In this document: piece after piece, positions 17,257 to 24,965 of the stretch
Position numbering within the stretch: position 1 is the first letter of the stretch
Layout of the letters: each line of letters opens with the position of its first letter
Source: Oceanibaculum pacificum
GTDB lineage: Bacteria > Pseudomonadota > Alphaproteobacteria > Oceanibaculales > Oceanibaculaceae
Length of the DNA stretch: 44,102 nt
Assembly (NCBI RefSeq): GCF_001618175.1
Contig: NZ_LPXN01000102.1
Location: 1 to 44,102 of the forward strand
Reading direction: 5' to 3'
Made by a program: the position numbers and the translations under genes
The notes under the pieces: generated by a model
Told to the model about the DNA's origin: nothing
Databases searched by the model: none
Seen by the model: the letters and a program-made list of their open reading frames with translations, nothing else

Positions 17257-17470
17257 TCAATACCCCGATTGCAATTCTCAATATCGAATGTACCATGGTC
17301 GCGAAAGCAAGCCATGCCGTTCAGCTCATTCTATGCATTGTGCGGTGCAACATGGCAAGAATTGGTCATACCAGCAATGTTAGGTGGTGTCGTAAATCTA
17401 CAATGTTTGTTCTCTATACGGAATATAATTCTGAATAGAGAATAATCTAATAAGGACGAAAGAGAAACAC
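17257..17470. promoter_or_regulatory. AT-rich divergent promoter region between iclR-type gene and catabolic cluster
   Basis: This 214-bp gap is visibly more AT-rich than the coding DNA around it. It contains the 8-bp palindrome ATTGCAAT at 17268-17275 near the regulator start, and a long imperfect palindrome at 17410-17442 close to the cluster start. No ORF in it looks real. Confidence 0.6.
17410..17442 (+). promoter_or_regulatory. 33-bp palindrome with embedded TATAAT: likely IclR-type operator
   Basis: Arms TTCTCTAT and ATAGAGAA are a perfect inverted repeat, and the inner part GGAAT-ATA-ATTCT continues the symmetry; 13 of 16 base pairs across the whole 33 bp match. A consensus -10 hexamer TATAAT lies at 17424-17429, about 40 bp before the DUF35 start codon. 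No good -35 is seen 17 bp upstream (CAATGT). A regulator bound here would cover the promoter. Assignment to the IclR protein is inference. Confidence 0.6.
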
Positions 17471-17848
17471 ATGATCCCGATCGCTACTCCCGGCCCCGGG
17501 CCGGAAGCCCAGTACCGCGCCTTCCTGGAGGAAGGCCGCTTTATGATCCAGCGCAGCCCGTCGACCGGGCAATATGTGTTCTACCCGCGCGTCGCAGCAC
17601 CCGGCAGCGGGGCGAGCGACCTGGAGTGGGTGCCGGCCTCGGGCCGGGGCACGGTCTATTCCATCACCGTCAACCGCACCCGCCAGGGTAGCTACAACAT
17701 CGCCCTGGTGCAGCTTGAGGAAGGGCCGCGCCTGATGACCCGCATCGAGGGCGTGGAGACCGCGCCGGTCGGCGCGCCGGTGAAAGCGCGGATCGCCGAG
17801 CTTGAGGGTGAGAAGGTCGTGGTGTTCGACCTGGCAGGTAACGCATGA
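17471..17848 (+). CDS. DUF35-type OB-fold protein lacking zinc-ribbon cysteines
   Basis: A 125-residue member of the DUF35 (Zn-ribbon plus OB-fold) family, which pairs with thiolase-fold enzymes and may bind acyl-CoA. The N-terminal helix ('EAQYRAFLEEGRFMIQ', residues 11-26), the ribbon scaffold ('YPRVAAPGSGASDLEWV') and OB-fold ('GRGTVYSITVNR' onward) align with the family. All four expected zinc Cys are replaced (by Ser, Thr or Ala), although the Pro/Gly framework remains; the protein contains no Cys. The ATG follows an AAGGA-rich leader. Its stop overlaps the thiolase start by 4 bp (ATGA), as expected for stoichiometric partners. Confidence 0.85.
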   Translation: MIPIATPGPGPEAQYRAFLEEGRFMIQRSPSTGQYVFYPRVAAPGSGASDLEWVPASGRGTVYSITVNRTRQGSYNIALVQLEEGPRLMTRIEGVETAPVGAPVKARIAELEGEKVVVFDLAGNA

Positions 17849-18999
17849 GCGCGGACAGCGTGCGCGGCCGCACGGCCATCGTCGGCATTGGCGGGGCGGG
17901 CTGGGGCGAATCGCCCGGCCGCAGCGCCATGGAGCTGCTGGGCGAGGCGGCCATCGCCGCCGTCCGGGATGCCGGGCTGGAGCTGAAGGATATCGACGGG
18001 TTGTGCGCCGCGACCAGCACGCACGCCTTTCCGACGCTCTCGGTGGCGGAATATCTCGGCATCAAGCCGGCTTTCTTCGACGGCACGAATATCGGCGGTT
18101 CGTCGTTCGAGATGCATCTGCTACAGGCTGCTTTGGCGCTAGAGGCCGGCATCTGCAACGCGGTGCTGATCTGCTACGGCTCCAACCAGCGCACCGCCGG
18201 CGGGCGTCTCGTCTCGATGAGCGAGCCGCAATGGCACGAGGCGCCGTTCAAGCCGCGCCATCCGGTGACCGCCTATGCGCTGGCGGCGCAGCGGCACATG
18301 CATGAGTTCGGCACCACCCGCGAGATGCTGGCCGACATCGCCGTCGCCGCGCGGCAATGGGCCAACAAGAATCCCAGCGCTTTCGAGCGCGGCCCGCTGA
18401 GCCGCGAGGATGTGCTGAACGCCCGCATGATCAGCGACCCGCTGACCACGCGCGATTGCTGCCTGGTGACAGATGGCGGGGCGGCCTGCGTGATGGTGCG
18501 CGCCGACCGGGCGAAGGATCTGAAGCAGAAGCCGGCCTATGTGCTGGGCGTCGGCGGCGCGCATTCTCACCGTTCCATCGCCCAGATGGCCGATCTGACC
18601 CGTACGGTCGCCGCCGAAAGCGGCCCGCGCGCCTTCAGGATGGCGAAGCTGAAGCCGTCCGATTGCGATCTGGTGATGCTGTATGACGCCTTCACCATCA
18701 CCACCCTGCTGTTCCTGGAAGACCTCGGATTCTGCCCCAAGGGCGAGGGCGGCCGCTTCGTGCAGGGCGGGACCATCGCGCCCGGCGGCAAGCTGGCGGT
18801 GAACACCAGCGGCGGCGGCCTGTCCTGCGTGCATCCCGGCATGTACGGGCTGTTCCTGATCATCGAGGCGGTGACGCAGCTGCGCCGCCAGGCCGGCGAC
18901 CGCCAGCTCGACAAGTGCGATGTCGCGATCTGCCACGGCAATGGCGGCACATTGTCCAGCCAGGTCACGGCGCTGCTCGGCAGCGAGGCGGCACTGTGA
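17845..18999 (+). CDS. Thiolase-like protein (SCP-x/Ltp2 type), N-terminal nucleophile Cys absent
   Basis: A 384-residue thiolase-fold protein of the sterol-carrier-protein-x group. At the place of the usual N-x-x-C nucleophile it reads 'TNIGGSSFEM' with Gly85 instead of Cys. 'YDAFTITTLLFLEDLGFC' (Tyr280 onward) replaces the NEAFA loop; 'NTSGGGLSCVHPGMYGL' holds His330 and Tyr334; 'CHGNGG' retains the second Cys, Cys363. Steroid side-chain aldolase Ltp2 is a known thiolase relative that pairs with a DUF35 protein and cleaves by retro-aldol chemistry. This pair could be a lyase, or a transferase with unusual chemistry; thiolysis cannot be assumed. The stop overlaps the next gene's GTG start. 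Confidence 0.85.
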   Translation: MSADSVRGRTAIVGIGGAGWGESPGRSAMELLGEAAIAAVRDAGLELKDIDGLCAATSTHAFPTLSVAEYLGIKPAFFDGTNIGGSSFEMHLLQAALALEAGICNAVLICYGSNQRTAGGRLVSMSEPQWHEAPFKPRHPVTAYALAAQRHMHEFGTTREMLADIAVAARQWANKNPSAFERGPLSREDVLNARMISDPLTTRDCCLVTDGGAACVMVRADRAKDLKQKPAYVLGVGGAHSHRSIAQMADLTRTVAAESGPRAFRMAKLKPSDCDLVMLYDAFTITTLLFLEDLGFCPKGEGGRFVQGGTIAPGGKLAVNTSGGGLSCVHPGMYGLFLIIEAVTQLRRQAGDRQLDKCDVAICHGNGGTLSSQVTALLGSEAAL

Positions 19000-21104
19000 G
19001 CGGCAGCGAACAGCTCGCGCGGCTGTTCGCGCCGCGTTCGGTCGCCATCATCGGCGCGTCGGCCGATCCCAAGCGGATCGGCGGGCGGCCCATCGGCGCG
19101 ATGCTGGCGCGGGGCTTCACCGGCCGGATCATGCCGGTGAACCCGAACCGGCCGGAGATTCAGGGCCTGCCGGCCTATGCCTCGGTCGCCGATCTGCCGG
19201 AGACGCCGGATGTGGCGATCATCGCCGTGCCGGCCGCCCTGGTAGCCGATACGGTGAGCGCGCTGGCCGGGCGCGGCGTGCCCGCCGCCATCGTGTTCAG
19301 CGCCGGCTTCGCGGAAATGGGCGGCGAGGGCGAACGCGAGCAGGCGCGCGTGGTGGCCGCGGCACAGGCCGGCAATATGCGCTTGGTAGGCCCCAACACG
19401 CTGGGCCTGTTCGACATGCGCAGTGGCTTCTACGGCACCTTCACCTCGGTGTTCGAGGGCGGCTTCCCGGATGTCGGCCGCATCGGTATCGCCAGCCAGT
19501 CGGGCGCTTATTGCGGCCATCTGGTCGCCGTGATGCGCGAGCGCGGCCTGGGCATCGCCACCGCCGTCATGACCGGCAACGAGGCGGATATCTCCATCGG
19601 CGACGTGATCGGCCGCATGGTGGAAGACCCGGAAATCGATGTCATCGCCGCCTATGCCGAGGGCATAAACAAGGGCGACAGCTTCATTCGCGCGCTGGAG
19701 GCGGCCCGCCAGGCGCGCAAGCCGGTCGTGGTGATGAAGGTCGGCCGCAGCGCCATCGGTGGGGCGGCGGCAATATCGCACACCGCCTCCATCGCCGGCG
19801 ACGACGCGGTGACCAGCGCGGTGCTGGAGGAATTCGGCGCGGTGCAGGCCCGGACCACGGACGAGATGCTGGACATCGCCCAGCTCGCCACCCGGAAAAT
19901 CTATCCGGCGAAGAACACGCTGGGCGTCATCACCGTCAGCGGCGGGGCCGGCGTCGTCATCTCCGACGCGGCGGAGGAGCTGGGGCTGGACATGCCGCAG
20001 ATGCCGGCGGCATCGCAGGCCCGGCTGAAGGAAATCCTGCCCTATGCCGCGCCGCGCAACCCGGTGGACGCCACCGCGCAGGTGCTGAACGATCTATCGC
20101 TGCTGGGCCAGTTCGGCGAGGCGGTGGTGAAGGAGGGCGGCTATAGCAGCATTCTGGGCTTCCTGACCTACACCGCCGACGCGCCCAGCCTGTCCGCCCG
20201 GCTGCGCGAGCAATTCCGGCTGTTGAAGGACGCTTATCCGGACCGTCTCTATGTGCTGTCCCTGGTCGCCGGGGCGGAACGGGTGCGCGAGTTCGAGGCC
20301 GACGGCTTCACCGTCTTCGCCGACCCGACGCGCGCCACCGTGGCGATTTCGGCGATGGGCACGTTCGGCGCGGGCTTCGCGCGCCAGCCCGGCCAGCCGC
20401 CGCTGACCGTGCCGAAGGTCGGGTTGCCCTCCAGCAATCCCAGCGAGGCGGAAGCCAAGAAGCTGCTGGCCCAGGCCGGCATCGCCTCGGTGCCGGAGGA
20501 AGTCTGCGCCACTGCCGATGCGGCGGTCGCGGCGGCCGCGCAATTCGGCTTCCCGGTGGTCCTCAAGATCGTCTCGCCCGACATTCTGCATAAGACCGAG
20601 ATCGGCGGCGTGCTGCTGGACGTGGCCGACGAGGCCGGCGTGCGCGCCGGCTTTGCGACGCTAATAGAGCGCGCCAAGGCGCACGCCCCGCAGGCCCGAA
20701 TCGAGGGCGTGCTGGTGGCCCGGCAGCTAAAGGGCGGGGTGGAATGCATCCTGGGCATCCATCGCGACCCGGTGTTCGGCCCGGTGGCGATGGTCGGGCT
20801 GGGCGGCGTGTTCGTCGAGATCGTGAAGGATGTCGCCTTCCGCCGCTGCCCGTTCGGCGTCGATGTGGCGGAGCGGATGATCCGCTCGCTGAAGGGCGCG
20901 CCGCTGCTGCTGGGCGCGCGCGGCCGGCCAAAGGCCGACATCAAGGCGCTGGCCGAGATGCTGTCGCGGCTGTCCAGCTTTGCCCACGGCCAGGGGGAAA
21001 AGCTGCAATCCATCGATCTGAACCCGGTGATCGTCCTGCCTGTCGGCCACGGCGCTTACGCCGCCGACGCGGTGATCGAGATAGGGGGCGGCGATGGCCA
21101 TTGA
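18996..21104 (+). CDS. ADP-forming acyl-CoA synthetase (acetate--CoA ligase family), fused alpha-beta
   Basis: A 702-residue single-chain NDP-forming acyl-CoA synthetase that makes acyl-CoA from acid, CoA and ATP, releasing ADP. Order: CoA-binding domain (residues about 8-140, 'SVAIIGASADPKRIGG'), succinyl-CoA-ligase-like domains with the phosphorylated His262 in 'AAISHTASIAGDD', then an ATP-grasp domain (from about residue 480, 'EAKKLLAQAGI', 'FPVVLKIVSPDILHKTEIGGV', ending 'QSIDLNPVIVL'). GTG at 18996 is chosen because it overlaps the previous stop and starts the family domain. It likely activates the acid imported by the TRAP system of this cluster. Overlaps the hydratase gene by 11 bp. 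Confidence 0.93.
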   Translation: MSGSEQLARLFAPRSVAIIGASADPKRIGGRPIGAMLARGFTGRIMPVNPNRPEIQGLPAYASVADLPETPDVAIIAVPAALVADTVSALAGRGVPAAIVFSAGFAEMGGEGEREQARVVAAAQAGNMRLVGPNTLGLFDMRSGFYGTFTSVFEGGFPDVGRIGIASQSGAYCGHLVAVMRERGLGIATAVMTGNEADISIGDVIGRMVEDPEIDVIAAYAEGINKGDSFIRALEAARQARKPVVVMKVGRSAIGGAAAISHTASIAGDDAVTSAVLEEFGAVQARTTDEMLDIAQLATRKIYPAKNTLGVITVSGGAGVVISDAAEELGLDMPQMPAASQARLKEILPYAAPRNPVDATAQVLNDLSLLGQFGEAVVKEGGYSSILGFLTYTADAPSLSARLREQFRLLKDAYPDRLYVLSLVAGAERVREFEADGFTVFADPTRATVAISAMGTFGAGFARQPGQPPLTVPKVGLPSSNPSEAEAKKLLAQAGIASVPEEVCATADAAVAAAAQFGFPVVLKIVSPDILHKTEIGGVLLDVADEAGVRAGFATLIERAKAHAPQARIEGVLVARQLKGGVECILGIHRDPVFGPVAMVGLGGVFVEIVKDVAFRRCPFGVDVAERMIRSLKGAPLLLGARGRPKADIKALAEMLSRLSSFAHGQGEKLQSIDLNPVIVLPVGHGAYAADAVIEIGGGDGH

Positions 21105-21948
21105 GTACGAAAAACTGCTGAATTTCCCAATCCCGGAGGTACGGCAGACCCTCACCAAGCGCGATAGCGCCTTCTATGCGCTGTCCATTGGCCTGGGCCA
21201 GGACCCGCTGGACGAAAGGCAGCTCGATTTCGTCGATTTCCAGCGGCCGATGAAGGCGATGCCGTCCATCGCCGTGGTGCTGGGCTATCCCGGCTTCTGG
21301 CTGCGCAACCCGGAAACCGGCGTCGATGCCGTGAAGCTGGTGCATGGCGAGCAGGGCATCGTGATCCATCGCCCATTGCCGGTCGAAGGCGAGATTATCG
21401 GCAAGACCCGGGTGACCGGCATTATCGACAAGGGCGCGGGCAAGGGCGCGCTGCTGTATTCCGAGAAGGAGCTGCGCGGGGCGGACGGCACGCATTACGC
21501 CACCACCAGCTCCACCACCTTCCTGCGCGGCGATGGCGGCTTTGGCGGTCCGTCCGGCCCGGTGAAGCCGCCGCATCCGGTGCCCGATGGAGCGCCAGAC
21601 ATGGTGGTCGACCTGCCGACCCGGCCGGAGCAGGCGCATTATTACCGGCTGAACGGCGACGACAATCCGCTGCATGTCGACCCCGGCACGGCGGCGAAGG
21701 CCGGATTCCCCCGGCCGATCCTGCATGGGCTGTGCACGCTGGGCGTGGTGACGCATGCCCTGGTCCGCGCCTTGGCGGAATATGATTCGGCCAGGTTGCG
21801 CGCGCTCGACCTGCGGTTTTCCAGCCCGGTCTTCCCCGGCGAGACGATCCGCACCGAAATCTGGCGTTCCGGCGCGTTCCGGGCGCGGGTGGTGGAGCGC
21901 GACATGGTGGTGGTGAATAACGGCAAGGCGGAGTTCGGCAATGCTTGA
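21094..21948 (+). CDS. MaoC family (R)-specific enoyl-CoA hydratase 2, double hot-dog
   Basis: A 284-residue two-domain hot-dog protein matching hydratase 2, the hydratase part of peroxisomal MFE-2. The N-terminal half ('YALSIGLGQDPLD' at residues 28-40) lacks catalytic residues; the C-terminal half has the hydratase 2 motif with Asp189 and His194 in 'YRLNGDDNPLHVDP', followed by 'AGFPRPILHGLCTLG'. It adds water to trans-2-enoyl-CoA to give (3R)-hydroxyacyl-CoA. It fits between the ligase and crotonase genes with overlaps on both sides, indicating one transcript. Confidence 0.93.
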   Translation: MAIEYEKLLNFPIPEVRQTLTKRDSAFYALSIGLGQDPLDERQLDFVDFQRPMKAMPSIAVVLGYPGFWLRNPETGVDAVKLVHGEQGIVIHRPLPVEGEIIGKTRVTGIIDKGAGKGALLYSEKELRGADGTHYATTSSTTFLRGDGGFGGPSGPVKPPHPVPDGAPDMVVDLPTRPEQAHYYRLNGDDNPLHVDPGTAAKAGFPRPILHGLCTLGVVTHALVRALAEYDSARLRALDLRFSSPVFPGETIRTEIWRSGAFRARVVERDMVVVNNGKAEFGNA

Positions 21949-22711
21949 GGCATCCCCCCTTCACGAACGGCGCGAGGGCGAGATCGCCATTCTGACGCTG
22001 GATAATCCGGCCCGGCGCAACGCGCTGTCGATGGCGATGCGCGAGCGCATGATCGAGGCGCTGCGGCGGCTGGAAACCGATGCCGACATCCGCGCCCTGG
22101 TGCTGACCGGCGCGGGCGGGCATTTCTGCGCCGGCGGCGATATCACCGGGCAGGGCAATGCCAGCCTGGCGGCCGGGCGCGAACGCTTCCGCGTCACGCA
22201 TGAGATGGCGCGCCTGATGGCTGGCGGCTCGAAGCCCATCGTCGCCGCCGTCGAGGGTTGGGCCGCCGGGGCGGGGCTGTCGCTGGCGCTGCTGTGCGAC
22301 ACGGTGGTGGCCGCCGATTCGGCGAAATTCTCCGCCCCCTTCGGCAAGCTCGGCCTGGTCGGCGATCTGGGGCTGATGCACACGCTGCCGCAGCGCGTCG
22401 GCGAGGGCAGGGCGCGGCAGATCCTGCTCTATGGCGAGCCGGTGGAGGCGGCCCAGGCGCTGGCCATCGGCCTGATCGACCGGATCGCCCCGACCGGAGG
22501 CGCGCTGGATGCGGCGCTGGCGCGCGCCCGCACGCTGGCGGCCTCGGCCCCGCTGCCTCTGGCCGTCACCCGGCGCTACCTGTCGCGCGGGCTGGACGCG
22601 GTGCTGGAGTGGGAGCGCGACATGCAGGCCGCCCTGATGACCACCGAGGATCACGGCGAGGGCCGCGCGGCCTTCCTGGAGAAACGCGCGCCGCGCTTCG
22701 TCGGCCGCTGA
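21941..22711 (+). CDS. Enoyl-CoA hydratase/isomerase family protein
   Basis: A 256-residue crotonase-fold protein. The oxyanion-hole segment 'HFCAGGDITG' (residues about 63-72) and 'EGWAAGAGLSLALLCD' are typical. At the site of the first catalytic Glu of hydratases ('QPE') it reads 'APFG', and instead an Asp occurs in 'GLVGDLGLMHTLP', resembling the Asp of PaaG/enoyl-CoA isomerases. It may therefore shift a double bond rather than hydrate. It overlaps the MaoC gene by 8 bp. With a dedicated hydratase 2 present, an isomerase role in the same pathway is attractive but unproven. Confidence 0.9.
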   Translation: MLEASPLHERREGEIAILTLDNPARRNALSMAMRERMIEALRRLETDADIRALVLTGAGGHFCAGGDITGQGNASLAAGRERFRVTHEMARLMAGGSKPIVAAVEGWAAGAGLSLALLCDTVVAADSAKFSAPFGKLGLVGDLGLMHTLPQRVGEGRARQILLYGEPVEAAQALAIGLIDRIAPTGGALDAALARARTLAASAPLPLAVTRRYLSRGLDAVLEWERDMQAALMTTEDHGEGRAAFLEKRAPRFVGR

Positions 22712-22735
22712 GAAGAACACAGGCGAGGAAACATC

Positions 22736-23656
22736 ATGCAGACATCCAACATTCTGGCCGGCAAGGTGGCCCTGGTGACCGGAGCAGGCGGCGGCATCGG
22801 CCGCGAGATCGCCGTCGCCATGGCGACCGCCGGGGCAGACATCCTGATCAACGATATCGGCGTCTCGCTGACCGGCGAGGGCGGTTCCGGCTCGCCGGCC
22901 GAGCAGACCAAACAGATCATCGAGCAGCGCGGCGGCAAGGCCGCCATCAGCACCGAGAGCGTGTCCGAATGGGCCTCGGCCAAGCGCAGCGTCGAGGCCG
23001 CGCTGGATGCCTTCGGGCGCATCGACATCGTGGTGAACAATGCCGGCATCCTGCGCGACGTGATCTTCCACAAGATGTCGCCGGAGGACTGGCTGGCGGT
23101 CATCAACGTGCATCTGAACGGCAGCTTCTTCATCAGCCGCGCGGCCGCCGAGCATTTTCGCAAGCAGGAGAGCGGCGCCTACGTCCATATGACCAGCACG
23201 TCGGGCCTCGTCGGCAATTTCGGCCAGGCGAACTATTCGGCGGCGAAGCTGGGCATCACCGCGCTGTCGAAATCCATCGCGCTGGACATGGCGCGCTACA
23301 ATGTGCGCTCCAACTGCATCGCGCCCTTCGCCTGGAGCCGCATGACCAGCTCCATCCCGGCCGACACGCCGGAGCAGAAGGCGCGCGTCGCCAAGCTGCA
23401 GCAGATGACGCCGGACAAGAACGCGCCGCTGGCGGTCTATCTCGCCTCCGACGCAGCGTCGCATGTGTCGGGGCAGGTCTTCGCCGCGCGCATGAACGAG
23501 ATTTTCCTGATGAGCCAGAGCCGGCCGATCCGCTCCGTCCATCGCGCCGAGGGCTGGACGCCGGAGAGTATCGCCGAGCAGGGCATGCCGGCGCTGAAGG
23601 CCTCGCTGCTGCCGCTCGACCGCAGCCCCGACGTGTTTTCCTGGGACCCGGTCTGA
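22736..23656 (+). CDS. SDR family oxidoreductase, MFE-2/HSD17B4-like
   Basis: A 306-residue short-chain dehydrogenase. Cofactor loop 'TGAGGGIG' at residues 15-22, 'NNAG' at 101-104, catalytic Ser154, Tyr167 and Lys171 in 'NFGQANYSAAKLG'. 'NNAGILRD' and 'GNFGQANYSAAKLG' resemble the (3R)-hydroxyacyl-CoA dehydrogenase domain of peroxisomal MFE-2. Asp40 after the second strand (LINDIG) suggests NAD+ preference. Longer than a minimal SDR owing to a C-terminal tail of about 50 residues ('RSVHRAEGWTPESIAEQ'), also seen in MFE-2-type proteins. GAGGAAA precedes the start. It is the probable partner of the hydratase 2 upstream. Confidence 0.92.
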   Translation: MQTSNILAGKVALVTGAGGGIGREIAVAMATAGADILINDIGVSLTGEGGSGSPAEQTKQIIEQRGGKAAISTESVSEWASAKRSVEAALDAFGRIDIVVNNAGILRDVIFHKMSPEDWLAVINVHLNGSFFISRAAAEHFRKQESGAYVHMTSTSGLVGNFGQANYSAAKLGITALSKSIALDMARYNVRSNCIAPFAWSRMTSSIPADTPEQKARVAKLQQMTPDKNAPLAVYLASDAASHVSGQVFAARMNEIFLMSQSRPIRSVHRAEGWTPESIAEQGMPALKASLLPLDRSPDVFSWDPV

Positions 23657-23684
23657 GGAGGGTCCGCTAACCGCCGCCAACCAT

Positions 23685-23709
23685 AAAGACCGTGGAAAAC
23701 CGCGGCTTT
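23685..23709 (+). other. Hairpin upstream of the TRAP binding-protein gene
   Basis: AAAG-(A bulge)-CCGTGG, an AAAA loop and CCGCGG-CTTT form a 10-bp stem with one G-U pair. It sits between the SDR stop and the strong AAGGAGG site of the TAXI gene. No T-tract follows, so it looks more like an mRNA processing or stabilising element than a terminator. Confidence 0.45.
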
Positions 23710-23728
23710 AACACAAGGAGGAAACGAA

Positions 23729-24898
23729 ATGCGTATTACCCGTCGACAGTATCTCCAAGGCACCGCCGCCCTGACCGCCCTCGGCGCGGTCGGCATGCCG
23801 GCCATCATCCGCTCGGCCGCCGCGCAGACCGCGCTGCCGAACCTCGCCTCGACCATGATCTGGAGCACCTACGATGTCGGCTCCACCGGCTATGTCGAGG
23901 CGTCCGCCGTGGCTGACGCCTTCGGCAAGCGCTACGGCACCCGTGTCCGGCTCCAGCCTTCGGGCAGCGCCATCGGCCGGGTGAAGCCGCTGACCGACGG
24001 CAAGGCCTCGCATGCCTGGCTCGCCAACGAACTCTTCTTCTCGGTCGAGGGTCTGTACGAATATTGTGCGCCGGAATGGGGCCCGCAGAATTTGCGCACC
24101 CTGATGGGCCGGGTGAATTCCTTCTCCGTCGTCGCCACCAAGGTTAGCGGCATCAAGGAGCCGAAGGATCTGAAGGGCAAGCGCTTCGCCATCGCGCGGG
24201 CCAACAGCTCGGTCAACATCAAGGTCGAGCCGATCCTCGCCTTCGCCGGGCTGAAGTGGGAGGACATGGAGATCATCGAATTCCCCAGCTATGGCGCGAC
24301 CATGAAGGCGCTGATCGAGGGCAAGGCCGATTGCTGCGGCGTCGCCCCGGCGGCGGCCACCTTGCGCGAGCTGGAGGCCAGCCCGAACGGCATCGGCTGG
24401 GTCGCCCTGGACCCCGCCAACAAGGAGGGCTGGGCGCGCGCGCAGAAGGCGGTGCCTTTCGTCGAGCCGTTCCAGGAAACCATCGGCGCCGGCCTTACCG
24501 AGGCCAACCCGGTATGGATGATGGGCTATCGCTATCCGATGATCACCGTGCCGGCCGACGCCAAGCCGGAGGAGGCCTACGCCATGACCAAGGCGGTGGC
24601 GGAAAGCTACGAGGCCTACAAGGACGCCAGCCCGATCATGGTGCGCTGGCAGGCCAGCAAGGCCGGCACCCCGCCGATGGACGCCGCCTTCCATGATGGG
24701 GCGATCCAATATCTGAAGGAGGCCGGCATCTGGAAGCCGGAATTCCAGACCTGGCAGGATGCCTCGCTGAAACGCCACGCCACCTTGCAGAAGGCATGGA
24801 AGGAGATGATGGCGACCGATGCGGCGAAGAACGCCGAGCTGCCGGCCCTGCAGACGCTGTGGGACGCCCGGCGCGCCGAGGCGCTGACGTCGCTCTGA
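23729..24898 (+). CDS. TAXI family TRAP transporter substrate-binding protein
   Basis: A 389-residue periplasmic binding protein. The N-terminus 'TRRQYLQGTAALTALG' has a twin-arginine-like motif and hydrophobic stretch, with likely cleavage near 'RSAAAQT' (residues 29-34). The mature part has TAXI-type segments: 'TMIWSTYDVGSTGYVEA', 'SGSAIGRVKPLTDGKA', 'LKGKRFAIARANSS' and 'IEGKADCCGVAPA'. It delivers a small organic acid to the fused permease downstream. It has the best ribosome binding site in the cluster (AAGGAGG) and hairpins on both sides, consistent with needing more copies than the permease. Substrate is unknown. Confidence 0.92.
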   Translation: MRITRRQYLQGTAALTALGAVGMPAIIRSAAAQTALPNLASTMIWSTYDVGSTGYVEASAVADAFGKRYGTRVRLQPSGSAIGRVKPLTDGKASHAWLANELFFSVEGLYEYCAPEWGPQNLRTLMGRVNSFSVVATKVSGIKEPKDLKGKRFAIARANSSVNIKVEPILAFAGLKWEDMEIIEFPSYGATMKALIEGKADCCGVAPAAATLRELEASPNGIGWVALDPANKEGWARAQKAVPFVEPFQETIGAGLTEANPVWMMGYRYPMITVPADAKPEEAYAMTKAVAESYEAYKDASPIMVRWQASKAGTPPMDAAFHDGAIQYLKEAGIWKPEFQTWQDASLKRHATLQKAWKEMMATDAAKNAELPALQTLWDARRAEALTSL

Positions 24899-24905
24899 CC
24901 CGGCA

Positions 24906-24940
24906 GGGGCGGGCTGCCGGCGCGCCCGGCGGCCCGCCCT
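24906..24940 (+). other. Very strong hairpin between binding-protein and permease genes
   Basis: GGGCGGGC-T-GCCGG, a CGCGC loop and CCGGC-G-GCCCGCCC pair over 14-15 bp with U-G wobbles only. It starts 8 bp after the stop of the TAXI gene. No T-run follows, so partial termination or 3'-end protection of the upstream mRNA segment is likely. Confidence 0.6.
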
Positions 24941-24965
24941 CCCATCCTCTCGCCAGGATCGTTTC

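Noticed and set aside
21422-23680. 752-codon minus-strand open frame opposite the MaoC, crotonase and SDR genes
   Set aside because: Antisense shadow of three well-supported enzymes with overlapping starts and stops.
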